Source: Roseihalotalea indica (GTDB lineage: Bacteria; Bacteroidota; Bacteroidia; Cytophagales; Cyclobacteriaceae). From it: a stretch of DNA of 64,000 nt. The notes beneath the pieces were generated by a model. It ran no database searches and was not told where the DNA came from. It saw only the letters and a list, made by a program, of their open reading frames with translations. Location: contig NZ_JAINFL010000002.1 of the NCBI RefSeq assembly GCF_022458895.1, forward strand, positions 620,001 to 684,000, written 5' to 3'. The number at the start of each line of letters is the position of its first letter. Position 1 is the stretch's first letter. The translations under genes were made by a program, and so were the position numbers. This document shows, piece after piece, positions 14,728 to 23,458 of the stretch.

Positions 14728-16596
14728 ATGGCAGAAGAAAAGACCATGAAGTACGGTGCCCGAAAAGGAAGCTGGAACCCCCTTAAACGGTGGATCGCCC
14801 AGGCCATGGCGCAGGAATTCGCTGTACTACCGGTTCCCGGTGCCGATGTGCTGAGGAGTTACGGCCTGTATTTGGAAGACCGGGGCATCAGAATAGCCGA
14901 TAGCCCGCGCGATGCCCACGGATTGCTAGTCGCCGGAATCATTTCGGAACAACTGGCCGAAAAAGCGGCGATCGCGTATGCCCAGATTCCCCGACCCCGC
15001 TTGCTTATCTTTGCCGGCGTAGATGCCATCCCGTCACTTCCGAAACCGGATATTAGGGTCTCTCTCGCAACAGAAACCCTGCGGGAAGAAATACAGCAGC
15101 ACTTATCTCAACAGGCCTGGAGCCCGGAAACAGAACCCTTCGAGACAGATAAACTGAAAGAGGGGGAAGAAAAAGCTGCCAACGACCAAGGGGGACATAT
15201 GCACCACGGGCACGGCGGTGAACACCATCATCACATGGAAGGAGGCAGTGAAGAAAAGGGAGATAAGCAGCCGGAAAAAGAAGGTCATGAGTCTTCGGAT
15301 CACTCTCATAACCACGCTGAACATGAACACCATCATCACGGAGGTAGTCATGAGGCCGAAGAAGGGGAACATCAGGAAGAACACCATGACCACGAAAAGC
15401 AGCCTCACCATCATCCGATGAATCAGGGGAGCGATGCGGATGAAGACCAGCAGTCCGAAGGGCACAAGCATCAGCACAAGAATGACGATGGCGGTGAGCA
15501 GGAAGTACATCAGCATGAGGGGCACGATCACCATCAGCACGGAGGAGGCGAGGGCCATGATATGGATCATGACATGGGGGGCTTCATGTCGATGGTTGCC
15601 ATGACCAAGGACATGCCCCGCAGCCGAGATGGGCTGGCCATGGAGATGAACGAAGCGCATTTCGGTCCTTTCTTTCCCGGCTTACCCGGAGGCTTATCGG
15701 TTTCAGTAAAATTAGACGGCGATTCGGTCATGCAGGCCGAAATAGAGAAAAATCTGCTCGCTCGTCACCTGGCGCATCACTTTCCTTCCGACCCTGAAGC
15801 TTTTGTCGAGCATGTGTCTGACATGAATCCACTATCGCCGATGAGCTTCCGATTGCTGGCAAAAAAAGCGGTCCGCGCTGCCCTGGAAAAAGAAGATGAC
15901 CTCCAGGAAAACTTATCGGACCTCATGCTTTTGGAAAAGGAGCGGGTGCTGAGCCACCTGAACTGGTTATCCGTCTTCAGTCAAACCATCGGCAGCCCCT
16001 GGATGCAATCAACAGCCGTGGCATTACATCGACAGTGTCAGAGCGGTCAGAAAATCGAAAAGGCTATCGTGAAATTCACCCGGAAGGTCAGCAAAATTCC
16101 CTATCTGAGATGGAGATTGATGCCGGTCGGTCAGATTCCCGAAAAGCTGCTGCACCACGCCCGGGGTCCGGTGGCCCGGGCAGCCGGGATAAAACAGGAC
16201 GCCCGGATGCAGGATAAGACGTATGAAGCTCTTTCCTTTACGCCTATTGAAGGGCATCAGAACAATGCCTGGGGGCGGCTGCTGGTTCGACTGGATGAGA
16301 TTACCCAAAGCATCCAACTTATTGAAGATAGTAGAAAAATCGCCGGAACTGATCCGGAAAAAACAAAGCCGAAGTACAGCGGCACCGGGGAAGGTATTGC
16401 TCGAATAGAAACACCCCGGGGCAGCGCCGAACTGACCGTGCAGATCAGCGATGGAGCAGTCAGAGAGTTCCATTTATCGGCCCCTTCGGTGGCCTATGCC
16501 GATTTTATTCCCCAGATAAGCCCGGGGCAGGAGCTGGCGGATGCTTTGGTAGGGATCGCTTCCCTGGATATTTCTCCCTGGGAGATAGACTTATAA
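14728..16596 (+). CDS. Fused NuoB-like/NuoD-like subunit with His-rich linker, no Fe-S or quinone ligands
   Basis: 622 residues. Residues about 15-125 follow NuoB (LRSYGLYLEDRGI, SPRDAHGLLVAG at 59-70, then QIPRPRLLIFAGV), but the CC, C and C ligands of cluster N2 are all missing; the whole protein has one Cys, far from this domain. Residues 157-281 form a hydrophilic linker with about three dozen His. Residues about 290-622 follow NuoD: HFGPFFPGLPGG (311-322) replaces the quinone-binding GPQHPxxHG, ARGPVARAAGIKQDAR matches GPMLRxSG, LLVRLDEITQSIQLIED matches the YLVRVEEMRQS helix, and the end EFHLSAPS...GSID-like ASLDISPWEIDL is typical. Energy-converting-hydrogenase-related (Ehr) proteins are known to lose cluster ligands in a comparable way. 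Probably a non-redox peripheral subunit, perhaps a metal sensor or gate. Confidence 0.75.
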   Translation: MAEEKTMKYGARKGSWNPLKRWIAQAMAQEFAVLPVPGADVLRSYGLYLEDRGIRIADSPRDAHGLLVAGIISEQLAEKAAIAYAQIPRPRLLIFAGVDAIPSLPKPDIRVSLATETLREEIQQHLSQQAWSPETEPFETDKLKEGEEKAANDQGGHMHHGHGGEHHHHMEGGSEEKGDKQPEKEGHESSDHSHNHAEHEHHHHGGSHEAEEGEHQEEHHDHEKQPHHHPMNQGSDADEDQQSEGHKHQHKNDDGGEQEVHQHEGHDHHQHGGGEGHDMDHDMGGFMSMVAMTKDMPRSRDGLAMEMNEAHFGPFFPGLPGGLSVSVKLDGDSVMQAEIEKNLLARHLAHHFPSDPEAFVEHVSDMNPLSPMSFRLLAKKAVRAALEKEDDLQENLSDLMLLEKERVLSHLNWLSVFSQTIGSPWMQSTAVALHRQCQSGQKIEKAIVKFTRKVSKIPYLRWRLMPVGQIPEKLLHHARGPVARAAGIKQDARMQDKTYEALSFTPIEGHQNNAWGRLLVRLDEITQSIQLIEDSRKIAGTDPEKTKPKYSGTGEGIARIETPRGSAELTVQISDGAVREFHLSAPSVAYADFIPQISPGQELADALVGIASLDISPWEIDL

Positions 16597-16597
16597 C

Positions 16598-17509
16598 ATG
16601 ACGACTATGAGCCAAACCTTATACTGGATTGTCACCGTACTGTTGTTCGTGGTAGGGGTATACCTGCTGGCGGTCATGGAACGCTGGGCTACCGATGGGA
16701 AATTTGACCTGGCCGGCCCCTTCCGTCAATGGCTGGCGCTCTTAGGGCAAGAATCGGTTACGCCCCGCAAACGGGACACCGTATTTTATGAGACGGCCCC
16801 CCCGCTGTTTATCGCCGCCACCCTGCTGGCCGCCATGGTACTGCCCTTCGGGCAAGGAAGTCCGGCGTTGGATTTAGCGACCGGGGCGCTGTTTATTAAT
16901 GCGGCGCTGGCCTACATCATGGTGTCGGTGCTGATGGCGGGATGGGCTCCCAATGGAATATACTCCATCGTCGGAGGCTGGAGCTTTTTGGGGCAACTGA
17001 TCGCCTACTCCATGCCGATTGTGATGGCCATCACCGCCACCGTAATGCGGGCCGAATCAATGGCTCTGCCCAAGATTGTCGCCTCCCAGCAGAGCTTATG
17101 GAATATCATCTACCAGCCGGTCGGCTTCGTGTTGTTCTACCTGTCGGCCATGGCGATGGCTTTTCTGCCGCCGTTTGATCTGCCTACCGCGCCGGGAACA
17201 TTAGCCGGAGGTGTCTGGGCGGAGTTTACCGGAGAGCGACGGCTGGTCTTTCGTATCGGAAGGCTCGCTTTGCTCATGACCCTTTCGCTGGCGACGACCG
17301 TGCTGTTTCTGGGGGGCTGGCACGGTCCCTGGCTGCCGGATTACCTATGGACTTTCTTAAAAACTTTAGCCGTGGCGGCTAGCTTTTTTGGGGTCAGCCG
17401 GTTTGCCGTGCGTATCCGCTACGATAGCCTGCTGGAGTGGAGCTGGAAATACGCCACCCCGGCCGCCTTATTAAATATTCTTTGGGTAGGAATCCTGTTG
17501 CTGTTATGA
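16598..17509 (+). CDS. nuoH: Complex-I-like subunit H
   Basis: 303 residues with about eight membrane helices. Typical NuoH landmarks remain: GWAPNGIYSIVGGWSFLGQLIAY is recognisable near 115 (segments GWAPNG and GGWSFLGQ), PPFDLPTAP near 190, and the late RIRYDSLLEW near 270. The canonical PFDLPEAExELVxGYxTEY loop, whose glutamates line the quinone channel, reads PFDLPTAPGTLAGGVWAEF here, so most acidic residues are gone. With a redox-free BD subunit this argues against quinone chemistry. Starts two bases after the BD stop. Confidence 0.85.
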   Translation: MTTMSQTLYWIVTVLLFVVGVYLLAVMERWATDGKFDLAGPFRQWLALLGQESVTPRKRDTVFYETAPPLFIAATLLAAMVLPFGQGSPALDLATGALFINAALAYIMVSVLMAGWAPNGIYSIVGGWSFLGQLIAYSMPIVMAITATVMRAESMALPKIVASQQSLWNIIYQPVGFVLFYLSAMAMAFLPPFDLPTAPGTLAGGVWAEFTGERRLVFRIGRLALLMTLSLATTVLFLGGWHGPWLPDYLWTFLKTLAVAASFFGVSRFAVRIRYDSLLEWSWKYATPAALLNILWVGILLLL

Positions 17510-18021
17510 ATACGATAAGCCTGATTTTTCTGGTGTTTTTTGGGTTGGTCGCGATCTGGTTCGGCTGGCGGGTGTTCATGACCAGTTCGATGGTGCGTTC
17601 GGCCCTGTCGCTGCTGGCTTCCATGGCGGCCATCGGGGCTATGTTCTTTACGATGGAAGCCGAATTTCTGGGTGTGCTACAAATCATGATGATGGCAACC
17701 GAGATGAGCATTATGGCCATCTTTATGATGATGTACATGATGGACCCCGGCGGCCTCAGCGGGATGGATATGAGCCATCAGAAAAAACCCTCTATCAGCG
17801 GGGGCGTTTTGGTGGGCATCCTGGCCGCGGGAGTAGCGGTCTTTACCAGCTGGGGAGGCATGACTTTAGGAGCACCCTTCCCGGCGGAACAGAACCACGA
17901 TTTGGGCATCGAGATCATGAAAAGGTCGATGATGATCTTCGAGTCGGCCGGGGTGACCATCCTGGTGGCGATGATCGCCGCGACGGCTACCGCTTTACCC
18001 TACAAGAAGAATCAAGTGTAA
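17506..18021 (+). CDS. nuoJ: Complex-I-like subunit J
   Basis: 171 residues from ATG 17506, which overlaps the nuoH stop as ATGA; an in-frame ATG at 17437 would start inside nuoH and is rejected. Five membrane helices. The pi-bulge helix region typical of NuoJ is seen near 30-80 (EFLGVLQIMMMATEMSIMAI), where the usual Gly-Ala-rich AEFVAxVQxxVYxGAI pattern is replaced by a Met-rich version. The loop at 85-100 also holds Met and His. Part of the E channel of the membrane arm. Confidence 0.8.
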   Translation: MNTISLIFLVFFGLVAIWFGWRVFMTSSMVRSALSLLASMAAIGAMFFTMEAEFLGVLQIMMMATEMSIMAIFMMMYMMDPGGLSGMDMSHQKKPSISGGVLVGILAAGVAVFTSWGGMTLGAPFPAEQNHDLGIEIMKRSMMIFESAGVTILVAMIAATATALPYKKNQV

Positions 18022-18025
18022 CGCT

Positions 18026-18331
18026 ATGGAACTAACAATCACCCTGATCATTGGGGCTATTTTATTCGGAATTGGCCTGTACGGAGCCTTGGGACAGACC
18101 AACCTGGTGATGATCATGATGGGAGTGGAGCTGATGCTCGGGGGCAGTATGCTCAACCTGGTGGCCTTCTGGCGGTTTCTGCATCCGGAGACGTATTCCC
18201 TACAGATGTTCGTGCTGGTGGTGATGACCGTGATGGCTTTGGAGGCGGCGGTAGGTTTTGGTATTGCCACTCAACGCTTCCGCTCCAAAGGTTCGGTAGA
18301 ATCAGAAGAGGCTAGCGACTTAAAAGGATAA
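18026..18331 (+). CDS. nuoK: Complex-I-like subunit K
   Basis: 101 residues with three membrane helices. The signature GVELMLGGSMLNLVAF (about 37-52) carries the conserved helix-2 Glu and the Asn, and a second Glu lies in helix 3 (MALEAAVGFGIA), as in functional NuoK proton-channel subunits. Retention of both glutamates suggests that proton or cation conduction is under selection even though the redox arm is reduced. The ATG follows nuoJ by four bases and the stop overlaps the nuoL start. Confidence 0.88.
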   Translation: MELTITLIIGAILFGIGLYGALGQTNLVMIMMGVELMLGGSMLNLVAFWRFLHPETYSLQMFVLVVMTVMALEAAVGFGIATQRFRSKGSVESEEASDLKG

Positions 18332-20208
18332 TGATGATAGCAACCCTACTCTTAGCACCCTTCATCGCCTGCATCCTCATTTACCTTCTAAGGAAGAAGG
18401 CCGACCTGCTGGCTATTGTCGGAGCTTTGGTATCCTGGGGGGCAGCCTTATGGCTGATGATTACCGTCTATGCTGAAAGTCCGCTGATGATCGAAGTAGC
18501 CGGATTGCCGGATATGCCTTTTCGGCTGCTGGCGGATGAAACTTCATTGATTTTTTCGGTAGTGGTGGCCACCGTTGCTTTTTTCATTTTTGTGTATGCC
18601 CGGGGCTACATGGCCGAAGAAAAAGGAAAGGTATGGTTCTGGGCCGGGATGTCCCTGTTTCTGGCTGCCATGCAACTGCTGGTGCTGTCGGCCGACTGGA
18701 TACTGTTCATTACCGGTTGGGAGATCATGGGCTTGGCCTCCTACCTGCTAATCGGCACCTGGCACTGGGAGAAAAGCGCGCAGCGGGGCGCCAACCGGGC
18801 GTTCATGCTTACCCGCTTTACTGACCTGGGTTTGTACGTGGGCATTTTTATCATCGTGCTTACCACCGGAAGCAGCCGGATTACTCCTACACCAGCGGAG
18901 GGTTTTTCGCTGATGGGCGCTCTGGCCTTGCTGCTGGCGGTGATGGGTAAGTCGGCGCAGGTGCCGTTTCAGAGCTGGCTGTCGGGTGCGATGGCCGGAC
19001 CCACTCCCGTATCGGCCTTGCTACACTCGGCCACCATGGTAGCGGCCGGAGCCATACTGCTGTTCCGAGCCTTTCCCCTGTTGCCTGAATCAGCCCTGCC
19101 CTGGATCGGCATCGTGGGAGGGGTTACCATCCTGCTTACCGGGCTGACCGCTATTGTAGCCAGGGACGTCAAGCAGATGCTGGCGGCTTCCACCTCCAGT
19201 CAGCTGGGGTTTATGCTGCTGGCGGTAGGGGCCGGATTTCCCGGAGCCGCCTTTGCCCACTGGGTGGCGCACGCTTTCATGAAAAGCAGTTTATTTTTAG
19301 GGGCCGGTGTTTTTCAACACGCCCGTGATAGTACCGCTTTTAAAGATATTGAAGGCCTGGGCCGAACATTGAAAATTTCTTTTGCCGGTTTTGCCATTGC
19401 CGGTATCGGCCTGGCCGGTGTTCCGCCCTTCATTGGCTACTGGTCGAAGGATGGCATTCTGGCGACCGGGCTGGAAGCCTCCTCCGCCGTTTGGTATTTC
19501 AGCGTAGGAATTCTGGGCGCTCTCTTGACCGCGCTGTACATGGGGCGCGCCATCCGCTTATTGTGGAAAGGTAATAGCGCGAGCCAGCGCATAGAAAAAA
19601 TTAGCTGGATGCAGGCTGGTTTAGTGGTATTGGTGGCGGTAGTGGCCGTAGGTGGATTCTGGCTGGAGCCGGTCGTGCAACGGACTGGATACGAGATTCC
19701 AAAAGATGAGATCGCTAAAATCAGCGGTATTGCGGTGGCGGTGGCGGGTCTGGTAGGAGGCTGGTGGCTCCACCCGGGTGACTGGCTGGGAAAGACCACC
19801 CACTTTCTACAAAACAACTACCAACTCGGGGGCGGATACCAGCAGCTCGTCGGGCCGCCCGTAATGAAGCTGGCTTTCTGGTGTAACCGGCTGGATCAGG
19901 GCCTTCATCAAACAGTTCTCGGAATTGGCGAAAGCTTTGGTGGAATGTCGGCATGGGCGAGCAGGATAGACCGGGTCTTGACCTATTTCGTGGAGCGTAT
20001 CGGCAACTTCAACCTGCAACTAGGCCGCCTGTCCCGAAGCCTGGACGACGCCGGCATCGAAAACTGGATTGCCGGGCTTGCTTCATCCGTGAAAGGATTA
20101 GGCCGGTATAGCAAAAACCTTCAATCCGGCTTAGTGCATCAGGAGCTACTGTGGTCCGTAGGCGGCATGGTCGTCTTACTTATCATACTCATTTTTTCAA
20201 TCTTATAA
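18331..20208 (+). CDS. nuoL: Complex-I-like subunit L (Mrp-type antiporter module)
   Basis: 625 residues. The antiporter-like core has GWEIMGLASYLLIGTWHWE (key Glu in helix 5) near 130 and VMGKSAQVPFQSWLSGAM (key Lys in helix 7) near 208, followed by the PTPVSALLHSATMVAAGAIL segment. A C-terminal amphipathic stretch (about 520-595) and a last membrane helix correspond to the lateral helix HL. All charged residues needed for ion translocation appear intact. Order K-L-M-N and tight spacing are as in normal nuo operons. Confidence 0.9.
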   Translation: MMIATLLLAPFIACILIYLLRKKADLLAIVGALVSWGAALWLMITVYAESPLMIEVAGLPDMPFRLLADETSLIFSVVVATVAFFIFVYARGYMAEEKGKVWFWAGMSLFLAAMQLLVLSADWILFITGWEIMGLASYLLIGTWHWEKSAQRGANRAFMLTRFTDLGLYVGIFIIVLTTGSSRITPTPAEGFSLMGALALLLAVMGKSAQVPFQSWLSGAMAGPTPVSALLHSATMVAAGAILLFRAFPLLPESALPWIGIVGGVTILLTGLTAIVARDVKQMLAASTSSQLGFMLLAVGAGFPGAAFAHWVAHAFMKSSLFLGAGVFQHARDSTAFKDIEGLGRTLKISFAGFAIAGIGLAGVPPFIGYWSKDGILATGLEASSAVWYFSVGILGALLTALYMGRAIRLLWKGNSASQRIEKISWMQAGLVVLVAVVAVGGFWLEPVVQRTGYEIPKDEIAKISGIAVAVAGLVGGWWLHPGDWLGKTTHFLQNNYQLGGGYQQLVGPPVMKLAFWCNRLDQGLHQTVLGIGESFGGMSAWASRIDRVLTYFVERIGNFNLQLGRLSRSLDDAGIENWIAGLASSVKGLGRYSKNLQSGLVHQELLWSVGGMVVLLIILIFSIL

Positions 20209-20211
20209 TCA

Positions 20212-21690
20212 ATGGAAGACTTTTCCTGGCCTCTGCTTTCTATCACCATTTTTTTGCCACTACTGGGTACCTTGCTCGTACTGGTGATGAAACCCAACCA
20301 CCCGAAAACCGCCTACGGTATTGGTATCCTGGCATCCGGACTCGCACTGCTGGGAGCCATTTTGATATGGGTCAAAGGAATCACCGGCAGCTTTTCGCAG
20401 GTAGAAGAAGTGCCCTGGATACCTTCCCTGGGAGCGGCCTACCGGGTAGGGGTGGATGGTATCAGCTTTCCATTAGTGCTGCTGACGACCTTACTCTTCT
20501 TTACCTCGCTGGTATTCTCAACCAAGATCAGGGAAAAGGCGTCTACGTACGTGGCTTTAGTGCTACTGCTGGAGTCGGCCTGTCTGGGGGTATTCCTGGC
20601 CTTGGATTTTCTTCTCTTTTATGTGTTCTTTGAGATCACTCTGGTGGGTATGTATTTTGTTATCGCGGGTTGGGGCCATGAGAATGCCAAGAAAGCGGCG
20701 CTAACGTTTTTTATTTACACCCTGGTCGGGAGCCTGTTCTTGCTGCTTGCCTTACTGTCGCTGTACCTGCATGCCAACCCTCACACCTTTGATATGCGGG
20801 TATTTATCCATGCCCCGGCGCTCAAGGGGCTAGCCTCGGCCCTCACGTTCTGGGGGTTTTTCCTCGCTTTTGCCATCAAAGCTCCGCTATTTCCGTTCCA
20901 CACCTGGCTACCTACCGCTCATACGGAAGCTCCGGCTCCGGGTAGTGCTATTCTGGCGGGCGTGTTACTGAAACTGGGCACCTACGGGTTTATCCGCTTT
21001 GCCCTGCAAATGACCCCTGAGGCCTTTCGGGAGTTTGCCCCTTACGTGATGGTTATTGCGGTGATTTCAGCGCTGTACGGAGCCTTCGTGGCCCTGGCCC
21101 AAACCGATATCAAGCGAATGGTGGCCTATACCAGCGTGAACCACATGGGCTATCTGGTCTTCGGAGTGGCGGTTGCCGCTGTGGCCGGGGCCGATGCCCG
21201 CACCCAGGCGCTGGATGGAGCGGTACTGCAGATGGTAAGTCACGGGGTGGTGACGGGAGCACTCTTCCTGCTGGTAGGTTCGTTGCAGGACCGGGTGCAG
21301 ACCCGGGAGATGTCGGCGATCAATGGCCTTCTGCACACCTCGCCGGTGTTGAGCGGGCTCTTTATCCTGGCAGCCTTTGCCTCCCTCGGACTGCCCGGAC
21401 TGGCGCATTTTCCGGCGGAATTTCAGATATTCTTGGGTGGTTTCAGCGTGTACCCGGTGGCGGTTGGCTTTATTATCATCGGCCTGCTGATCACCACCGC
21501 CCTCTACCTGCGGGCCATACAGAAAGTCTTTATGGGCGAAAAGCCGAAGGGACTCACCCGGACCGATGATTTACAGGCCTATGAACTCTGGGCTATCGTT
21601 CCGCTGATCCTATCTATCTTAGCCATTGGGCTCTTTCCGGAGACCATGCTTTCGGTTATTCACGAAACTACCAAAATGCTGGGACTATGA
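20212..21690 (+). CDS. nuoM: Complex-I-like subunit M
   Basis: 492 residues with about 14 membrane helices. The core motifs are conserved: YVFFEITLVGMYFVIAGWG (key Glu) near 140, FAIKAPLFPFHTWLPTAHTE (key Lys) near 222, APAPGSAILAGVLLKLGTYG directly after, and AQTDIKRMVAYTSVNHMGY near 297. It is closer to standard NuoM than the peripheral subunits are to theirs, so the pumping modules evolved conservatively. Starts four bases after nuoL and overlaps nuoN by four bases. Confidence 0.92.
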   Translation: MEDFSWPLLSITIFLPLLGTLLVLVMKPNHPKTAYGIGILASGLALLGAILIWVKGITGSFSQVEEVPWIPSLGAAYRVGVDGISFPLVLLTTLLFFTSLVFSTKIREKASTYVALVLLLESACLGVFLALDFLLFYVFFEITLVGMYFVIAGWGHENAKKAALTFFIYTLVGSLFLLLALLSLYLHANPHTFDMRVFIHAPALKGLASALTFWGFFLAFAIKAPLFPFHTWLPTAHTEAPAPGSAILAGVLLKLGTYGFIRFALQMTPEAFREFAPYVMVIAVISALYGAFVALAQTDIKRMVAYTSVNHMGYLVFGVAVAAVAGADARTQALDGAVLQMVSHGVVTGALFLLVGSLQDRVQTREMSAINGLLHTSPVLSGLFILAAFASLGLPGLAHFPAEFQIFLGGFSVYPVAVGFIIIGLLITTALYLRAIQKVFMGEKPKGLTRTDDLQAYELWAIVPLILSILAIGLFPETMLSVIHETTKMLGL

Positions 21691-23051
21691 GCCAGATGGG
21701 CCATGACCTGATCCTGATATTACCCCAGATCATCGTACTGCTTACGGCCGTGATGGCTCTGGTCTTTGAGATGCTCAGAAAGCCATACGGCAGCTTAAGT
21801 GCGCTGATCCTGGGAATGCTGGCGGCAATGACCCTGAGTCTCAGCCGGCTGGGACTGGAAGCCACGGCTTTTTCCGAGACCTTCCGGGTTGATGCGCTCA
21901 ACCACTGGTCGGTCATCATCCTGTGTCCGGCTTCGGTGCTGCTGGCGTTGCTGGCCCGAAGCGAGCTAAGAGGAACCGATCGGGAAGGTACTATTTATAG
22001 CCTCATAGCCTTTTCCACCTTAGGTTCGCTGTTGCTGGCCGGAAGCGGAGATGTCATGTTTCTGGTACTGGGAGTACTTATGAACAGTCTTAGTGGTTTC
22101 GCTCTGGCCGCTTACCCCAAAACCGATCGGGCTACCGAAGGAGCCATGAAGTACTTTGTTTACGGATCAGTGACGGGAGCCATCATGATCTTCGGGCTAA
22201 CCTACTGGGTAGGCATCACCGGTAGTACCTTACTTGCCTCGTTGAATGATCCGGCATTAGAGCCCCTGCCGGTGATCTTCGGACTGGTCGCCTTGATTGT
22301 AGGCATTAGTTATGCCGCCTCGATCTTTCCTTTTCACTTCTGGACCCCGGATACCTTTGAGGGAGCTCCGGTTTCTATTGCGGCCTATCTTTCGGTCATC
22401 CCTAAGGTAGGAGCAGTGTATGCCTTAGCCCAGGTGGCTCGGGAAATTCCGGCGGAGCTGATCAACTGGCCGTTAATAGTAGCAATCCTTGCGGTGCTTT
22501 CCATGACCTTCGGCAATGTGGTGGCTTTATGGCAGCAAAATCTGGTCCGGCTGCTTGCGTATTCCACGGTGGCTCAGGCGGGATACTTTTTGCTGGGAGT
22601 TGTGGCCATGCAGCAGAGTAGTCTGGCGGAACAATCGCTGGTGATCTTTGGGATTGCCTACGCTATCATGAATACCGGAGCCTTTGCCATTGTACTGACG
22701 CAGGGAACAAAGATTGAAGACTTTCAGGGGGTGGGGAAGGTACATCCCTGGATGGGAGTGGCCATGACGATCTTTTTATTTTCGCTGGTGGGCATTCCCC
22801 CGCTGGCTGGCTTTGCCGGAAAGTTTCTGCTGTTCGGAGCTGCCATTGACAGTCATTTTACCTGGCTGGCCATTGCTGCGATACTGAACAGTGTCGTATC
22901 CCTGGCCGTGTATCTGCGCATCATTGTGCCCATCTTCTACCGGAAGGTTTCAACCGACGGAGTTACCTACTCCCAGCTAGTCTCCTTTGTATGGATTTTT
23001 TGCCTGTTTTTCACCTTTCTGGTAGGACTGGGAGTGCAGGTATTTTTATAA
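21687..23051 (+). CDS. nuoN: Complex-I-like subunit N
   Basis: 454 residues with about 13-14 membrane helices. Recognisable are FGLTYWVGITGSTLL near 170, ASIFPFHFWTPDTFEGAPVS near 210 and WQQNLVRLLAYSTVAQAGYF near 275, the NuoN forms of the antiporter motifs; the usual broken-helix Lys region reads SYAASIFPFHFW. Loop MAVFE-like LVFEMLRKPYG is present near 25. Last gene of the complex-I-like operon; only 32 bases separate it from the next small gene, which may therefore be co-transcribed. Confidence 0.9.
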   Translation: MSQMGHDLILILPQIIVLLTAVMALVFEMLRKPYGSLSALILGMLAAMTLSLSRLGLEATAFSETFRVDALNHWSVIILCPASVLLALLARSELRGTDREGTIYSLIAFSTLGSLLLAGSGDVMFLVLGVLMNSLSGFALAAYPKTDRATEGAMKYFVYGSVTGAIMIFGLTYWVGITGSTLLASLNDPALEPLPVIFGLVALIVGISYAASIFPFHFWTPDTFEGAPVSIAAYLSVIPKVGAVYALAQVAREIPAELINWPLIVAILAVLSMTFGNVVALWQQNLVRLLAYSTVAQAGYFLLGVVAMQQSSLAEQSLVIFGIAYAIMNTGAFAIVLTQGTKIEDFQGVGKVHPWMGVAMTIFLFSLVGIPPLAGFAGKFLLFGAAIDSHFTWLAIAAILNSVVSLAVYLRIIVPIFYRKVSTDGVTYSQLVSFVWIFCLFFTFLVGLGVQVFL

Positions 23052-23083
23052 TGAAATGAGTTACATGATAATCTTGAAGTTCT

Positions 23084-23380
23084 ATGACTGAAATCAAAAA
23101 CAATGCTCCGGCGCAAGACCGAGAGCAAAATCCGATAACAATTCGCTTAACTGAGCAGCAGGCCAGAAAGATTGATTTTCATAAGCCGTGCCTGGAGCAG
23201 ATCATTATTAAAAGAAGAATCAACCATGAGCCCTGGCGCGTCATTGCCAAAAACGCCAGACTTCCCTATGTTGACGAAGAAGCTTTTGAGAGTTCCGTTC
23301 TCCTGGAATATCATATTCAACTGATCCATCAGAATAGCACGAGCGATGATTACTTTTTAAAAGTTTCCATTCCTAAATAG
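23084..23380 (+). CDS. Small soluble protein, unknown
   Basis: 98 residues, mixed charge, no signal or membrane segment. A segment PITIRLTEQQARKIDFHKPC is followed by a positively charged helix (KRRINHEPWRVIAKNARLP). It sits 32 bases after nuoN and 78 before the VKOR/SPW gene on the same strand. It could be a soluble partner of either. No family recognised. Confidence 0.6.
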   Translation: MTEIKNNAPAQDREQNPITIRLTEQQARKIDFHKPCLEQIIIKRRINHEPWRVIAKNARLPYVDEEAFESSVLLEYHIQLIHQNSTSDDYFLKVSIPK

Positions 23381-23458
23381 TATTGATGAAAGCACTTTCA
23401 TAGTAATGTACTTTTCAAAGCTTTAAAATCCAGTATCAATTTTTTAACCATTTAAGGC

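Noticed and set aside
15103..15660. 185-codon minus-strand frame, Met/Val-rich
   Set aside because: It is the antisense of the His-rich linker of the BD subunit: CAT/CAC His codons read as ATG/GTG on the other strand. The plus-strand gene fits the operon.
17437..17505. Longer start for NuoJ
   Set aside because: It would begin inside nuoH and add 23 residues without family match; the ATGA overlap at 17506 is the natural start.
14362..23051. Ordinary NADH dehydrogenase (complex I) annotation
   Set aside because: No NADH module, no Fe-S cluster ligands and no NuoC or NuoI are encoded; calling it NADH:quinone oxidoreductase would be misleading.
14362..23051. [NiFe] hydrogenase group 4 or formate hydrogenlyase
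   Set aside because: The large-subunit-like part lacks both CxxC nickel motifs and there is no ferredoxin-like or maturation gene.
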